The notes under the pieces are model-generated. The model saw only the letters and a list, made by a program, of their open reading frames with translations, had not been told where the DNA came from and did no database searches. Positions 1-7,974 of a DNA stretch of 64,000 bases are shown one piece after another (the stretch's first letter is position 1; every line of letters begins with the position of its first letter). A program made the position numbers and the translations under genes. The stretch comes from JAYVJH01 sp043777595. Lineage in GTDB: Bacteria > Bacteroidota > Bacteroidia > Cytophagales > Spirosomataceae. The stretch is taken from the NCBI GenBank assembly GCA_043777595.1, contig JAYWHT010000101.1:1-64000 (forward strand), in the 5' to 3' direction.

Positions 1-458
1 GCCGCCAGTCTAAATCTGACACGGGTTTTGAGCAACCTGTCGCTGCACCCAATGCTTTGGCCAAATCCAAGAGTGATGAGCTATCTCTGACCGAAGCCGA
101 TATTATAGTATCGGGTGGTCGTGGCCTCAAAGGTCCTGAAAACTGGCAGCCACTCTTAGATTTGGCCAAAGCCTTGGGTGCAGCGACAGGTTGCTCAAAA
201 CCCGTGTCAGATTTAGACTGGCGGCCACACCACGAGCATATTGGCCAAACGGGCATTAAAGTTGCACCAAACTTGTATATAGCCTGCGGTATTTCGGGGG
301 CTATTCAGCATTTGGCAGGAGTCAATTCGTCGAAGGTCATTGTGGCCATCAACAAAGACCCCGAAGCACCGTTTTTTAAAGCCGCCGACTATGGCATCGT
401 GGGTGATGTATTTGATGTATTGCCGAGATTGACCAAAGCCGTTTTGGAAAGTAAATAA
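1..458 (+). CDS. etfA: Electron transfer flavoprotein alpha subunit, C-terminal part (cut by window edge)
   Basis: The reading frame is open from base 3, so the gene starts upstream and only about 150 C-terminal residues are present. They match the FAD-binding C-terminal domain of EtfA: the block [13 protein letters not shown] near the start, then [11 protein letters not shown], the [25 protein letters not shown] segment and [10 protein letters not shown]. EtfA with EtfB carries electrons from acyl-CoA dehydrogenases to the quinone pool. The TTG at position 57 is internal and is not a start, because the upstream codons continue the family sequence. A palindromic element follows directly and mnmE lies 63 bp downstream. 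The identification is firm; EtfB, expected nearby, is outside the window. Confidence 0.93.
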   Translation, partial: RQSKSDTGFEQPVAAPNALAKSKSDELSLTEADIIVSGGRGLKGPENWQPLLDLAKALGAATGCSKPVSDLDWRPHHEHIGQTGIKVAPNLYIACGISGAIQHLAGVNSSKVIVAINKDPEAPFFKAADYGIVGDVFDVLPRLTKAVLESK

Positions 459-466
459 AAATAATT

Positions 467-514
467 AGATTTGGCAACTGCGAAACGTCGCACCGTTCAA
501 AAGTTGTCAAATTT
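467..514. repeat. REP-like palindrome between etfA and mnmE
   Basis: Outer arms GATTTGGCAACT (468-479) and AGTTGTCAAATTT (502-514) are inverted copies with one G-T wobble. They share the core GACAACT/AGTTGTC with the palindromes around the RAYT gene at 4.2-5.3 kb. The inner part contains a second short inverted pair (AAACG / CGTTC). It may be a longer-loop relative of the same REP family; membership is inferred from the shared outer arms only. Confidence 0.5.
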
Positions 515-521
515 AACATTT

Positions 522-1886
522 ATGATTCAACAACAAGCTATTTGTGCCGTAGCCACACCGTCGGGTGTGGGGGCTATTGCCGTCATTCGAGTATCGGGTT
601 TACAGACTTTTGATATTGTAAACCGTATTTTTAGAGGCAAAAACCTGCATGAAGTACCCACTCATACCGTTCATTTTGGTACAATCAGAGACGACCATAC
701 GATTATTGACGAAGTGCTGATAACGGTTTTCAAAAATCCCAAGTCGTTTACCAAAGAAGATGTAGTCGAAATCGCCTGTCATGGTTCTGACTATATTATT
801 CAAAAAATACTACAATTACTCGTCCGAGAAGGGGCAGAACTGGCGCAGCCTGGCGAGTTTACACAGCGGGCTTTCTTGAATGGCCAATTTGACTTAGTAC
901 AAGCCGAAGCCGTAGCCGACCTCATTGCCGCCGACTCAGCCGCCGCCCATCGCACGGCTCTTAGCCAAATGCGTGGCGGGTTTTCTAAACAACTGTCGGC
1001 ACTCAGAGACGAACTTATACACTTTGCAAGTTTGGTAGAGTTGGAGCTTGACTTTGGCGAAGAAGACGTACAATTTGCCGAGCGAGACGATCTTAAACGC
1101 CTCATAATTAGCTTACAAGCCAATATCAAGCCCCTCGTTGATTCGTTTGACTTGGGTAACGCCCTCAAAGACGGAATCCCCGTGGCCATTGTTGGCGCAC
1201 CCAATGTTGGTAAATCTACACTGCTCAATGCACTTCTCAACGAAGAGCGTGCCATCGTTACGCCTATTGCAGGCACAACTCGAGACACTATCGAAGACAC
1301 ACTATTTATTGATGGCATCAAGTACCGAATCATTGATACGGCTGGTATTAGACAAACCGACGACTTGGTAGAAAGTATCGGCATCGAACGCTCTCTGCAA
1401 GCCATCGCCAAAGCCGATTTGGTAATAATAATAAACAGCCCTCTAACCGCTTCGGCGGGCCGCCCCGAAGGGGAAACTACTATACTTGATTTAGAAATTT
1501 CTGAACCAAAAACCATCAGAGTGATGAATAAAATTGATTTGTTGAGTGAAACAGCATTAAAGCAGATTCAGAATGACAATCAGTTTATACTAATTTCAGC
1601 CAAAACAGGGCTGGGCTTAGACGAATTAAAACAAGCAATCACTCAGTCATTCAGTCATACAGCACTCAGTCATTCGGTAGTTACCAACGCTCGCCATCAC
1701 CAGCACCTTACCAAAACCTACGCCGCTCTCAACGACGTACTCAATGGTCTTGAAATAGGTATCACAGGCGATTTTTTGGCCCAAGATATTCGCCTCGCAC
1801 TCTTTGAATTAGGCCAAATCACAGGCACAATAGCTACCGAAGATTTACTAAAAAATATTTTTGGAAAATTTTGTATTGGAAAGTAA
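522..1886 (+). CDS. mnmE: tRNA modification GTPase MnmE (TrmE)
   Basis: A protein of 454 residues when started at the ATG at 522, which gives the canonical N-terminus MIQQQAICAVATPSGVGAIAV. The longer frame from 471 would begin inside the upstream palindrome and is rejected. Domains in order: N-terminal formyl-THF-binding domain (about 1-120), helical domain, an inserted G domain with P-loop GAPNVGKST (about residues 223-231), IAGTTRD, DTAG and NKID, and the C-terminal CIGK motif whose Cys is essential in the family. MnmE works with MnmG to install cmnm5 groups on the wobble uridine of tRNAs. Between G3 and G4 lies a GC-rich stretch (1441-1480) reading SPLTASAGRPEGE that resembles an in-frame palindromic insert. 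Confidence 0.97.
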   Translation: MIQQQAICAVATPSGVGAIAVIRVSGLQTFDIVNRIFRGKNLHEVPTHTVHFGTIRDDHTIIDEVLITVFKNPKSFTKEDVVEIACHGSDYIIQKILQLLVREGAELAQPGEFTQRAFLNGQFDLVQAEAVADLIAADSAAAHRTALSQMRGGFSKQLSALRDELIHFASLVELELDFGEEDVQFAERDDLKRLIISLQANIKPLVDSFDLGNALKDGIPVAIVGAPNVGKSTLLNALLNEERAIVTPIAGTTRDTIEDTLFIDGIKYRIIDTAGIRQTDDLVESIGIERSLQAIAKADLVIIINSPLTASAGRPEGETTILDLEISEPKTIRVMNKIDLLSETALKQIQNDNQFILISAKTGLGLDELKQAITQSFSHTALSHSVVTNARHHQHLTKTYAALNDVLNGLEIGITGDFLAQDIRLALFELGQITGTIATEDLLKNIFGKFCIGK

Positions 1887-2043
1887 ACATAAATTGACAG
1901 TTTGCTAAATCAAGTAATGAATAGTGAAAAAAGGATAACTAAAAGTATTTTAATTAGTTAATAACCAGATATTTATTCACTTGCAGCGGCAAACCGTCAT
2001 GCATAATTCTACATTATTGCTTAAACTGTCTAATATAACTCAA

Positions 2044-2757
2044 ATGTCGGAAGTCAATAATAATAACGAAAATCTGGTAAAATCAAAAAAACGGGTTGCC
2101 GACCATGGCGAGGTATTTACGTCTGAACGAGAAGTAAATGCGATGCTCGATATGGTAAAGCAAGAAACTGAAAGAATTGAGTCTCGGTTTTTGGAGCCAG
2201 CTTGTGGCAATGGTAATTTTTTGATAGAAGTGCTGAAACGAAAATTGGAAGTTGTGAGTGGTCGCTATAAAAATAGCCAGTTAGAATGGGAACGCTATGC
2301 CATTACGGCAGTTTCGAGTATGTATGGCGTTGATATCCTGCAAGACAATGTGGCTGAATGTCGGGAGAGATTATTCCTTATTTTTGACGATATTTATACA
2401 AAACTGTTCAAAACCGAGGCAAGTAACGATTGTAGAAATGCTACTCGGTTTATACTCAGTAAAAATATTCTTTGGGGTGATGCCCTGAGCCTCAAAACGC
2501 CCGATGAAGAGGCTAAACCGATTGTTTTTTCAGAATGGAGTCCCGTCAATGGAAGTTTAATCAAACGTAGAGATTTTTCATTGGCCAATTTACTTCAAGG
2601 AGATATTCATCATTACAACAAAAAAATAAGTAAAAAAACCCCTAATCAACACGGACTATTCTCGAATGACAAAGACCCTGCTTTTTTGCCCAAATCAATA
2701 CAAGAATTTCCGCCGACGCATTTCCTAAAACTATATGAAGCTGAAAACCAATTATAA
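2044..2757 (+). CDS. SAM-dependent DNA methyltransferase subunit, motif I part (R-M island)
   Basis: I chose the ATG at 2044 (MSEVNNNNENLVKSKKRV, 237 residues); upstream in-frame codons show no family-like sequence. The block RVADHGEVFTSEREVN followed by FLEPACGNGNFL (motif I, SAM binding) is typical of N6-adenine methylases of the type I/IIG class. No NPPY/NPPF catalytic motif is visible. In its place the C-terminal half has IVFSEWSPVNGSLIKRRDF. The next gene, which does carry NPPY, starts inside this gene (23-bp overlap), suggesting translational coupling and a two-subunit methylase. The specific partner role is inferred from this arrangement. Confidence 0.8.
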   Translation: MSEVNNNNENLVKSKKRVADHGEVFTSEREVNAMLDMVKQETERIESRFLEPACGNGNFLIEVLKRKLEVVSGRYKNSQLEWERYAITAVSSMYGVDILQDNVAECRERLFLIFDDIYTKLFKTEASNDCRNATRFILSKNILWGDALSLKTPDEEAKPIVFSEWSPVNGSLIKRRDFSLANLLQGDIHHYNKKISKKTPNQHGLFSNDKDPAFLPKSIQEFPPTHFLKLYEAENQL

Positions 2758-4234
2758 CCCCGATGTACTGTCGTGTTTGGCCAATTTGAGCAATGACGAG
2801 GTTTTTACACCGCCCCACTTAGCCAACCAAATCTTAGACCTGCTGCCCACAGACTTATGGCAAAACAAGAATGCCAAATTTCTTGACCCCGTAACAAAAT
2901 CGGGGGTGTTTCTGAGAGAAATTGCCAAGCGATTGATGGACGGACTGGCTACTGAAATACCTGATGAGCAGGCTCGTAGGAATCATATTTTCAAAAATCA
3001 AATTTATGGAATTGCCATTACAGAACTCACCTCGCTGCTGGCTCGCAGGAGTGTTTATTGCTCCAAAGCCGCCAACGGAAAGTACTCAATCTGTGAAGAC
3101 TTTAAGGACGAGCAAGGCAATATCGTCTTTGACAGAGTCAATCATACTTTCAAAAACGGTAGATGTACTTACTGTGGGGCAAACGAAACTGAATACGCCC
3201 GAAACGAAGCCCTCGAAACCCACGCCTACCAGTTTATACATACCAATTATCCCATAAAATTATTTAAAAAAATGAAGTTTGACGTAATCATCGGAAACCC
3301 CCCGTATCAGTTAAGTGATGGCGGTTTTGGAAGAAGTGCAACCCCGATTTATCATAAGTTTGTGGAACAGGCTAAGAAATTAAGTCCAAGGTTTTTGACT
3401 ATGATTATTCCGTCAAGATGGTTTGCAGGAGGAAAAGGATTAGATGATTTTAGGCATGAAATGTTAAATGATTCCAGAATTAGAAAGGTTGTTGATTTTG
3501 AAAATGCGAACGAGTGCTTTCCAGGCGTAGATATAGCAGGAGGTATTTGTTATTTTTTGTGGGATAAAGAAAATGAAGGTTTGTGTGAAATAAAAAATAT
3601 TAAAAATGGAAAAGAGAGTATTTCAACAAGGGCTTTAAATGAATTTAAAACATTTATCAGACATGGCGAATCAATACCAATTATTACAAAAGTACTGTCT
3701 AAAAAAGAAGAAATGATGAATAGTCAGGTATCAAGTAGAAAACCTTTCGGACTTGCAACAAATGAACGACCAACCGCTACTGGTGATTTAATTTTAGTTT
3801 GGAATGGGGGGAAAGGTTGCTATAAAAGTTCAGAAATAATAATTGGTAAAGAACTGATTGGAAAATGGAAAGTGATGACCTCAAAAGTTTCCTATGACCA
3901 CGGGGGGCAACCAGATAAAGAAGGAAAGAGACGAGTTCTTTCAAAAATAGAAATATTGCCCCCTAAAACCATATGTACGGAAACGTATTTAATTACGGGA
4001 GCTTTTGATAATATTAAAAGCTGTGAAAATTTAGTTTGTTATCTCAAAACTAAATTTGTCAGATTTTTAATATCACAACTTTCTTTTTCGCAAGATATTA
4101 CGAAAGATAGGTTTTTATTCGTTCCTATCCAAGATTTTACTGAATCGTGGACAGATGAAAAGTTGTACGAGAAGTATGGTATTACGGAGGAGGAGCAGGG
4201 GTTTATTGATACGTTGATTCGCCCGATGGAGTAG
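2735..4234 (+). CDS. Eco57I-type DNA methyltransferase subunit with NPPY motif
   Basis: A 499-residue protein. The N-terminal part has a degenerate motif I, FLDPVTKSGVFLREIAKRL (about 48-66), and four Cys in pairs that could bind metal (YCSK, SICED, CTYC at about 107-150). The catalytic motif VIIGNPPYQLSDGG lies at about residue 184, followed by MIIPSRWFAGGKGLDDFR, as in Eco57I-like N6-adenine methylases. The C-terminal half should hold target recognition and ends in SWTDEKLYEKYGITEEEQGF. From just after NPPY to about 4140 the base composition becomes visibly more A/T-rich, hinting at an exchanged specificity region. The last 30 codons plus the stop are repeated twice more downstream. It is overlapped by the preceding methylase gene. 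Confidence 0.85.
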   Translation: MKLKTNYNPDVLSCLANLSNDEVFTPPHLANQILDLLPTDLWQNKNAKFLDPVTKSGVFLREIAKRLMDGLATEIPDEQARRNHIFKNQIYGIAITELTSLLARRSVYCSKAANGKYSICEDFKDEQGNIVFDRVNHTFKNGRCTYCGANETEYARNEALETHAYQFIHTNYPIKLFKKMKFDVIIGNPPYQLSDGGFGRSATPIYHKFVEQAKKLSPRFLTMIIPSRWFAGGKGLDDFRHEMLNDSRIRKVVDFENANECFPGVDIAGGICYFLWDKENEGLCEIKNIKNGKESISTRALNEFKTFIRHGESIPIITKVLSKKEEMMNSQVSSRKPFGLATNERPTATGDLILVWNGGKGCYKSSEIIIGKELIGKWKVMTSKVSYDHGGQPDKEGKRRVLSKIEILPPKTICTETYLITGAFDNIKSCENLVCYLKTKFVRFLISQLSFSQDITKDRFLFVPIQDFTESWTDEKLYEKYGITEEEQGFIDTLIRPME

Positions 4235-4244
4235 TGATATTTGA

Positions 4245-4289
4245 GATTTGAGATTTGACAACTTTTAGAAAGTTGTCAAATCTCAAATC
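4245..4289. repeat. REP palindrome, copy 1 (upstream of RAYT)
   Basis: Perfect 21-bp arms (4245-4265 and 4269-4289) enclose a TAG loop, with core GACAACTTT/AAAGTTGTC. Position 4252 is G and its partner 4282 is C. In copy 2 this same pair is T:A, so the stem is kept by compensatory change. Confidence 0.9.
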
Positions 4290-4394
4290 AAATATCGTGG
4301 ACAGATAAAAAGTTGTACGAGAAGTATGGAATTACGGAGGAGGAGCAGGGGTTTATTGATACGTTGATTCGCCCGATGGAGTAGTGATATTTGA

Positions 4395-4439
4395 GATTTG
4401 ATATTTGACAACTTTTAGAAAGTTGTCAAATATCAAATC
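4395..4439. repeat. REP palindrome, copy 2 (upstream of RAYT)
   Basis: Exactly 150 bp after copy 1, with 21-bp arms (4395-4415 and 4419-4439) and a TAG loop. It differs from copy 1 by the paired change G:C to T:A at 4402/4432. Confidence 0.9.
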
Positions 4440-4542
4440 AAATATCGTGGGCAGATAAAAAGTTGTACGAGAAGTATGGAATTACGGAGGAGGAGCAGGG
4501 GTTTATTGATACGTTGATTCGCCCGATGAAGTAGTGGTGGTT

Positions 4543-4600
4543 CAGGTTTGAGATTTGACAACTTTTAGAAAGTCGTCAAATCTCAAATATCACAAACCTG
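4543..4600. repeat. REP palindrome, copy 3 (upstream of RAYT, extended arms)
   Basis: The inner stem is as in copies 1 and 2 but with one wobble-type change (AAAGTCGTC). The arms extend outward through TTTGAG/CTCAAA, and after a right-arm bulge the outer CAGGTTTG pairs with CAAACCTG. Lies 41 bp before the RAYT start codon. Confidence 0.85.
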
Positions 4601-4640
4601 AAATATCTGAAATTAAAATCGCATAAACAAAACTAACACA

Positions 4641-5306
4641 ATGGCAAAAACGGAACATTATTACACTCAATTTGAAGCCGAAAAGTACTATCATGTCTAT
4701 AACAGGACGATAGACAAGGGAGAATTGTTTTCTAACAGAGATAATTATGTCTTTTTTTTACTAAAATTCGATGAATATTTATCCGACTATGTACAGACGT
4801 ACAGCTATTGTTTACTGGGCAATCATTTTCATTGGCTTCTTAAAATACTACCAGAAGATGAAATTAGGCATAATTTAGCAAAATATGCAACATTAAACCC
4901 AGAAAAAATATTGGCAAAACGCAGACAGCAAAAAAACGTACACGAAATCGTTAGTCATCAATTTCGTAAATTTTTTCAGTCGTATGCCATGGCATATAAC
5001 AAACAGCAGGATAGAATTGGTACATTGTTTCAAACGCCTTTTAAGCGGGCATTGGTCGATGATGAGGTGTATTTTACAAATTTGATTCATTACATTCATG
5101 CAAATCCTCAAAAACATGGAATCGTTGCTAATTTTAGAGATTATGAATGGAGTTCGTATCAACGGATTTTGATTGATAAACCGACCAAATTACAAAAAGA
5201 TGAGGTTTTGGAGTGGTTTGGCAATAGAGACGAATACAAACGATTTCATGACAGTGAGAACAATTCTGATATTCCGCCCAGATGGAATTTAGACGGTGAT
5301 ATTTGA
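4641..5306 (+). CDS. REP-associated tyrosine transposase (RAYT, Y1/IS200-like)
   Basis: A 221-residue protein with features of the Y1 HUH transposase family: N-terminal YYHVYNRTIDKGELF, the HUH metal-binding motif in LLGNHFHWLLK (about residues 55-65), a helix with FFQSYAMAYNKQQDR that should hold the catalytic Tyr, and the family-typical GTLFQTPFKRALV and YIHANPQKHG blocks. RAYTs are single-domain domesticated transposases that act on REP hairpins. The gene is bracketed by such hairpins: three upstream and one that overlaps its own stop codon. The segment AAATATCTGAAATTA (4601-4615) recurs with one mismatch at 5340-5354, just after the downstream hairpin, so the whole cassette is flanked by a near-direct repeat. 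It separates the methylase genes from the helicase gene of the R-M island. Confidence 0.9.
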   Translation: MAKTEHYYTQFEAEKYYHVYNRTIDKGELFSNRDNYVFFLLKFDEYLSDYVQTYSYCLLGNHFHWLLKILPEDEIRHNLAKYATLNPEKILAKRRQQKNVHEIVSHQFRKFFQSYAMAYNKQQDRIGTLFQTPFKRALVDDEVYFTNLIHYIHANPQKHGIVANFRDYEWSSYQRILIDKPTKLQKDEVLEWFGNRDEYKRFHDSENNSDIPPRWNLDGDI

Positions 5307-5346
5307 TATTTGACAACTTTTTTAAAGTTGTCAAATATCAAATATC
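5298..5346. repeat. REP palindrome, copy 4 (downstream of RAYT)
   Basis: A perfect palindrome with 23-bp arms (5298-5320 and 5324-5346) and a TTT loop, sharing the core GACAACTTT/AAAGTTGTC. It contains the RAYT stop codon (5304-5306) and ends 17 bp before the start of the next gene. It could also act as a transcription or mRNA-processing structure between the two genes. Confidence 0.93.
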
Positions 5347-5363
5347 TAAAATTAACCAACACC

Positions 5364-7874
5364 ATGACCAAAGAACTTTTCAAGGAGCGTCCGCCCGTAC
5401 AACCGCAAATCTATGCCTACGAGGACACCAATCTACAATACAAAGACCAGCTAAAAATAGGCTATACCACGGTGGGCGTTCAGAAACGAGTTGCCCAACA
5501 ATATCCCACACTTCGCCCAGGCAAATTGCCCTATTGTATTGTTTTGGAAGAATCAGCGATGCGGTCAGACGGCAGCGCTATTTCAGACCAAGAGGTGCAT
5601 CGTTATTTACGCAAAAAAGGATTCATCAACACCGAAGGCGAATGGTTTAAGTGTACTATCAAAGATGTGAAATCTGCGATTGTAGCCATAAGAGACGGTT
5701 TTGAGAATGACGACAATCGTTCTGATGATTTTGGACTACGTCCCGAGCAAGCCGATGCCATAGCCAAAACACAGGACTATTTTAGTGATTTGAGACGAGA
5801 AAACCCAGAGAAAACGCCACGGTTTTTGTGGAATGCCAAAATGCGTTTTGGTAAAACTTTTACGTCTTATAAATTAGCCCAAAGCATGGGTTGGACAAAA
5901 TTGTTGGTACTCACTTTTAAGCCGGCAGTACAAAGTTCGTGGGACGATGACCTCAATGGCCACGTTGATTTTGAGGGTTGGCAATTTATTACGAAAAAAG
6001 GAAATGAGATTATTGACCCAAAAAAGCCATACGTTTGTTTTGGGTCGTTTCAAGATTATCTGGGTAAAAATGAAGTTGGAGGTATAAAATCTCGAAATGA
6101 ATGGGTACATAAAACAAAATGGGACTGTGTAATCTTTGATGAATACCACTACGGGGCATGGCGAGAAACTGCCAAAGAATTGTTTGAAGCCGAAGACAAA
6201 AAAGAAATAGCGTATGCCGATGGCGTAGGAATGGACTATTTTAATGAAGATAATTTGTCAATGACTATCAAAACCAATCATTATTTATATTTGTCGGGTA
6301 CTCCTTTTCGGGCCATTGCAACAGGCGAATTTATTGAAGAACAAATTTTTAATTGGACGTATTCGGACGAACAAAGAGCTAAAGAAAATTGGTCGGATAG
6401 TACAAAATCCAACCCCTATTTATCATTGCCCCAAATGGTGATGATGACCTATCAGTTGCCCGATGCAATTATAGAAATAGCCAAAGGCGGCGAATACAAC
6501 GAGTTTGATTTGAACGTATTTTTTTCGGCAAAAGACAACGGGGCAACCGCTAAATTTATATATGAAAATGAAGTACAAAAATGGTTGGATTTGATTAGAG
6601 GGTCATTGCAAGAAACCACCAACGATAATTTGAAATTAGGGGCAAAAAAACCGCCCCTGCCTTTTTCAGATTCAAGGCTTTTGAGCAATCTGACACACAC
6701 TTTCTGGTTTTTACCCGATGTTGCTTCGTGCTTTGCGATGAAGAATTTGTTGATGAAAAGGCAAAATATTTTTTACAATGACTACGAAATAATCGTTGCC
6801 GCAGGAACGAGTGCGGGCATTGGTGTAGAAGCCCTGCCACCTGTTTTGAAAGCCATGAATGACCCACTGAAATCGAAAACTATCACTTTATCGTGCGGAA
6901 AATTGACCACGGGCGTATCCGTAAAGCCGTGGGGGGGTATTTTGATGTTACGAAACTTGACAAGCCCAGAAACATACTTTCAAGCAGCATTTAGAGTTCA
7001 AACTCCTTGGACGGTCAAAAATCCAGATAATATTTCTCCTAATAAAGAAGATATAATCAAAGAACTTTGCTATGTTTTTGATTTTGCCCCTGACCGTGCC
7101 TTACGTCAGATTGCAGATTATAGTTGCCGTCTGGACGTAAATGAGTCCAATCCAGAAAAGAAAGTTGATGAATTTATCCACTTTTTGCCCGTGCTGGCTT
7201 ATGATGGTAGTACAATGGAAGCCATTGATGCCGCAGGTATTTTGGACATGGCAATGAGTGGCACAACAGCTACGCTTTTGGCCAGACGTTGGGAAAGTGC
7301 TTTGCTGGTCAATGTCGACAATAATACTCTCCAAAAGCTGATGAATAACAAAGCGGCCATGGAGGCATTGAGTAATATTGAAGGTTTCAGAAGTTTGAAT
7401 CAAGACATTGAGACCATTGTCAATAAATCGGAATCGGTCAAGAAAACCAAAGCAGAAGCCAACGACAGAGATTTGGACGAGAAAGAAAAAAAGAATTTAA
7501 CAGACGAAGAAAAAGAGTACAAGTCGTTACGCAAACAGATACAGGAGAAACTCATTAAATTTGCCACCAGAATACCCGTATTCATGTATTTGACAGACAA
7601 AAGAGAGAATAGTTTGAAAGACGTAATCACTCAATTAGAGCCAGATTTGTTCAAGAAAGTAACAGGTTTGGGCATAAAAGATTTTGATTTGTTGGTGGGT
7701 TTAGGGGTGTTCAACAGTAGTCTGATGAACGATGCCGTTTTCAAATTTAGACGTTATGAGGAAGCCAGTTTGTCTTATTCGGGTGTAAATAAGCACGCAG
7801 GAGAATCTGTGGGAGGGTTTGATACAGTTTTGAGTAAAGATGATTTTAGTCGGCAGGTGTTTATAGCTGTTTGA
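5364..7874 (+). CDS. GIY-YIG-like nuclease / SF2 helicase restriction protein
   Basis: 836 residues from the ATG at 5364; the frame continues upstream only because it reads through the palindrome. The N-terminal 110 residues resemble T5orf172/GIY-YIG nucleases: IYAYED, KIGYTTVGVQKRVAQQYP, and DQEVHRYLRKKG with a candidate catalytic Glu. A superfamily 2 helicase core follows: MRFGKTFTSYKL (Walker A), VIFDEYHYGAWRE (Walker B, DEYH), YLSGTPFRA (motif III), and FQAAFRVQTPW near motif VI. A charged segment (about 690-730) precedes the C-terminal domain. Most likely the ATP-dependent restriction subunit of a system whose modification subunits are the two genes before the RAYT. Nuclease activity is inferred from the motif pattern. 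Confidence 0.8.
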   Translation: MTKELFKERPPVQPQIYAYEDTNLQYKDQLKIGYTTVGVQKRVAQQYPTLRPGKLPYCIVLEESAMRSDGSAISDQEVHRYLRKKGFINTEGEWFKCTIKDVKSAIVAIRDGFENDDNRSDDFGLRPEQADAIAKTQDYFSDLRRENPEKTPRFLWNAKMRFGKTFTSYKLAQSMGWTKLLVLTFKPAVQSSWDDDLNGHVDFEGWQFITKKGNEIIDPKKPYVCFGSFQDYLGKNEVGGIKSRNEWVHKTKWDCVIFDEYHYGAWRETAKELFEAEDKKEIAYADGVGMDYFNEDNLSMTIKTNHYLYLSGTPFRAIATGEFIEEQIFNWTYSDEQRAKENWSDSTKSNPYLSLPQMVMMTYQLPDAIIEIAKGGEYNEFDLNVFFSAKDNGATAKFIYENEVQKWLDLIRGSLQETTNDNLKLGAKKPPLPFSDSRLLSNLTHTFWFLPDVASCFAMKNLLMKRQNIFYNDYEIIVAAGTSAGIGVEALPPVLKAMNDPLKSKTITLSCGKLTTGVSVKPWGGILMLRNLTSPETYFQAAFRVQTPWTVKNPDNISPNKEDIIKELCYVFDFAPDRALRQIADYSCRLDVNESNPEKKVDEFIHFLPVLAYDGSTMEAIDAAGILDMAMSGTTATLLARRWESALLVNVDNNTLQKLMNNKAAMEALSNIEGFRSLNQDIETIVNKSESVKKTKAEANDRDLDEKEKKNLTDEEKEYKSLRKQIQEKLIKFATRIPVFMYLTDKRENSLKDVITQLEPDLFKKVTGLGIKDFDLLVGLGVFNSSLMNDAVFKFRRYEEASLSYSGVNKHAGESVGGFDTVLSKDDFSRQVFIAV

Positions 7875-7912
7875 CGATTATTGACATTTGTGTCTATAAT
7901 CAAACTATCATC

Positions 7913-7952
7913 AAAAAAAGAGTCCCTCATCAACGATAAGAGACTCTTTTTG
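7913..7952. terminator. Bidirectional rho-independent terminator
   Basis: AAAAAGAGTC pairs with GACTCTTTTT around a partly self-pairing loop (CTCATCAACGATAAG). There is an A-run on one side and a T-run on the other. It lies between two converging genes, so it probably serves both. Confidence 0.8.
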
Positions 7953-7974
7953 GTAATATAAACAAGATTGGATT

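Larger units (their letters stand above)
4145..4594. repeat. Three tandem 150-bp units carrying the methylase C-terminus plus a palindrome
   Basis: TCGTGG recurs at 4145, 4295 and 4445, an exact 150-bp period. Each unit encodes SWTD(E/K)KLYEKYGITEEEQ and then GFIDTLIRPM(E/K) plus a stop in the same frame, followed by a REP palindrome. The first unit is the true gene end; the other two are untranslated duplicates unless they are read through. Differences between units are few (for example ggt/gga, and gga to gaa in the last codon), so the amplification looks fairly recent. Confidence 0.92.

Noticed and set aside
800..1516. Long open frame (238 codons) on the minus strand of mnmE
   Set aside because: Exact antisense shadow of a conserved gene; Ser/Arg-rich composition with no domain and no promoter.
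1894..2029. Distant inverted pair GACAGTTT/AAACTGTC upstream of the first methylase
   Set aside because: Only 8 bp with a 120-bp spacer; likely chance in A/T-rich DNA.
4235..4600. Short period tandem array considered as a CRISPR
   Set aside because: Three identical 150-bp units with no unique spacers; explained by duplication of the gene end.
5310..5363. Upstream start for the helicase protein within the palindrome
   Set aside because: The extra 18 residues come from reading the REP hairpin; the ATG at 5364 gives the natural N-terminus.
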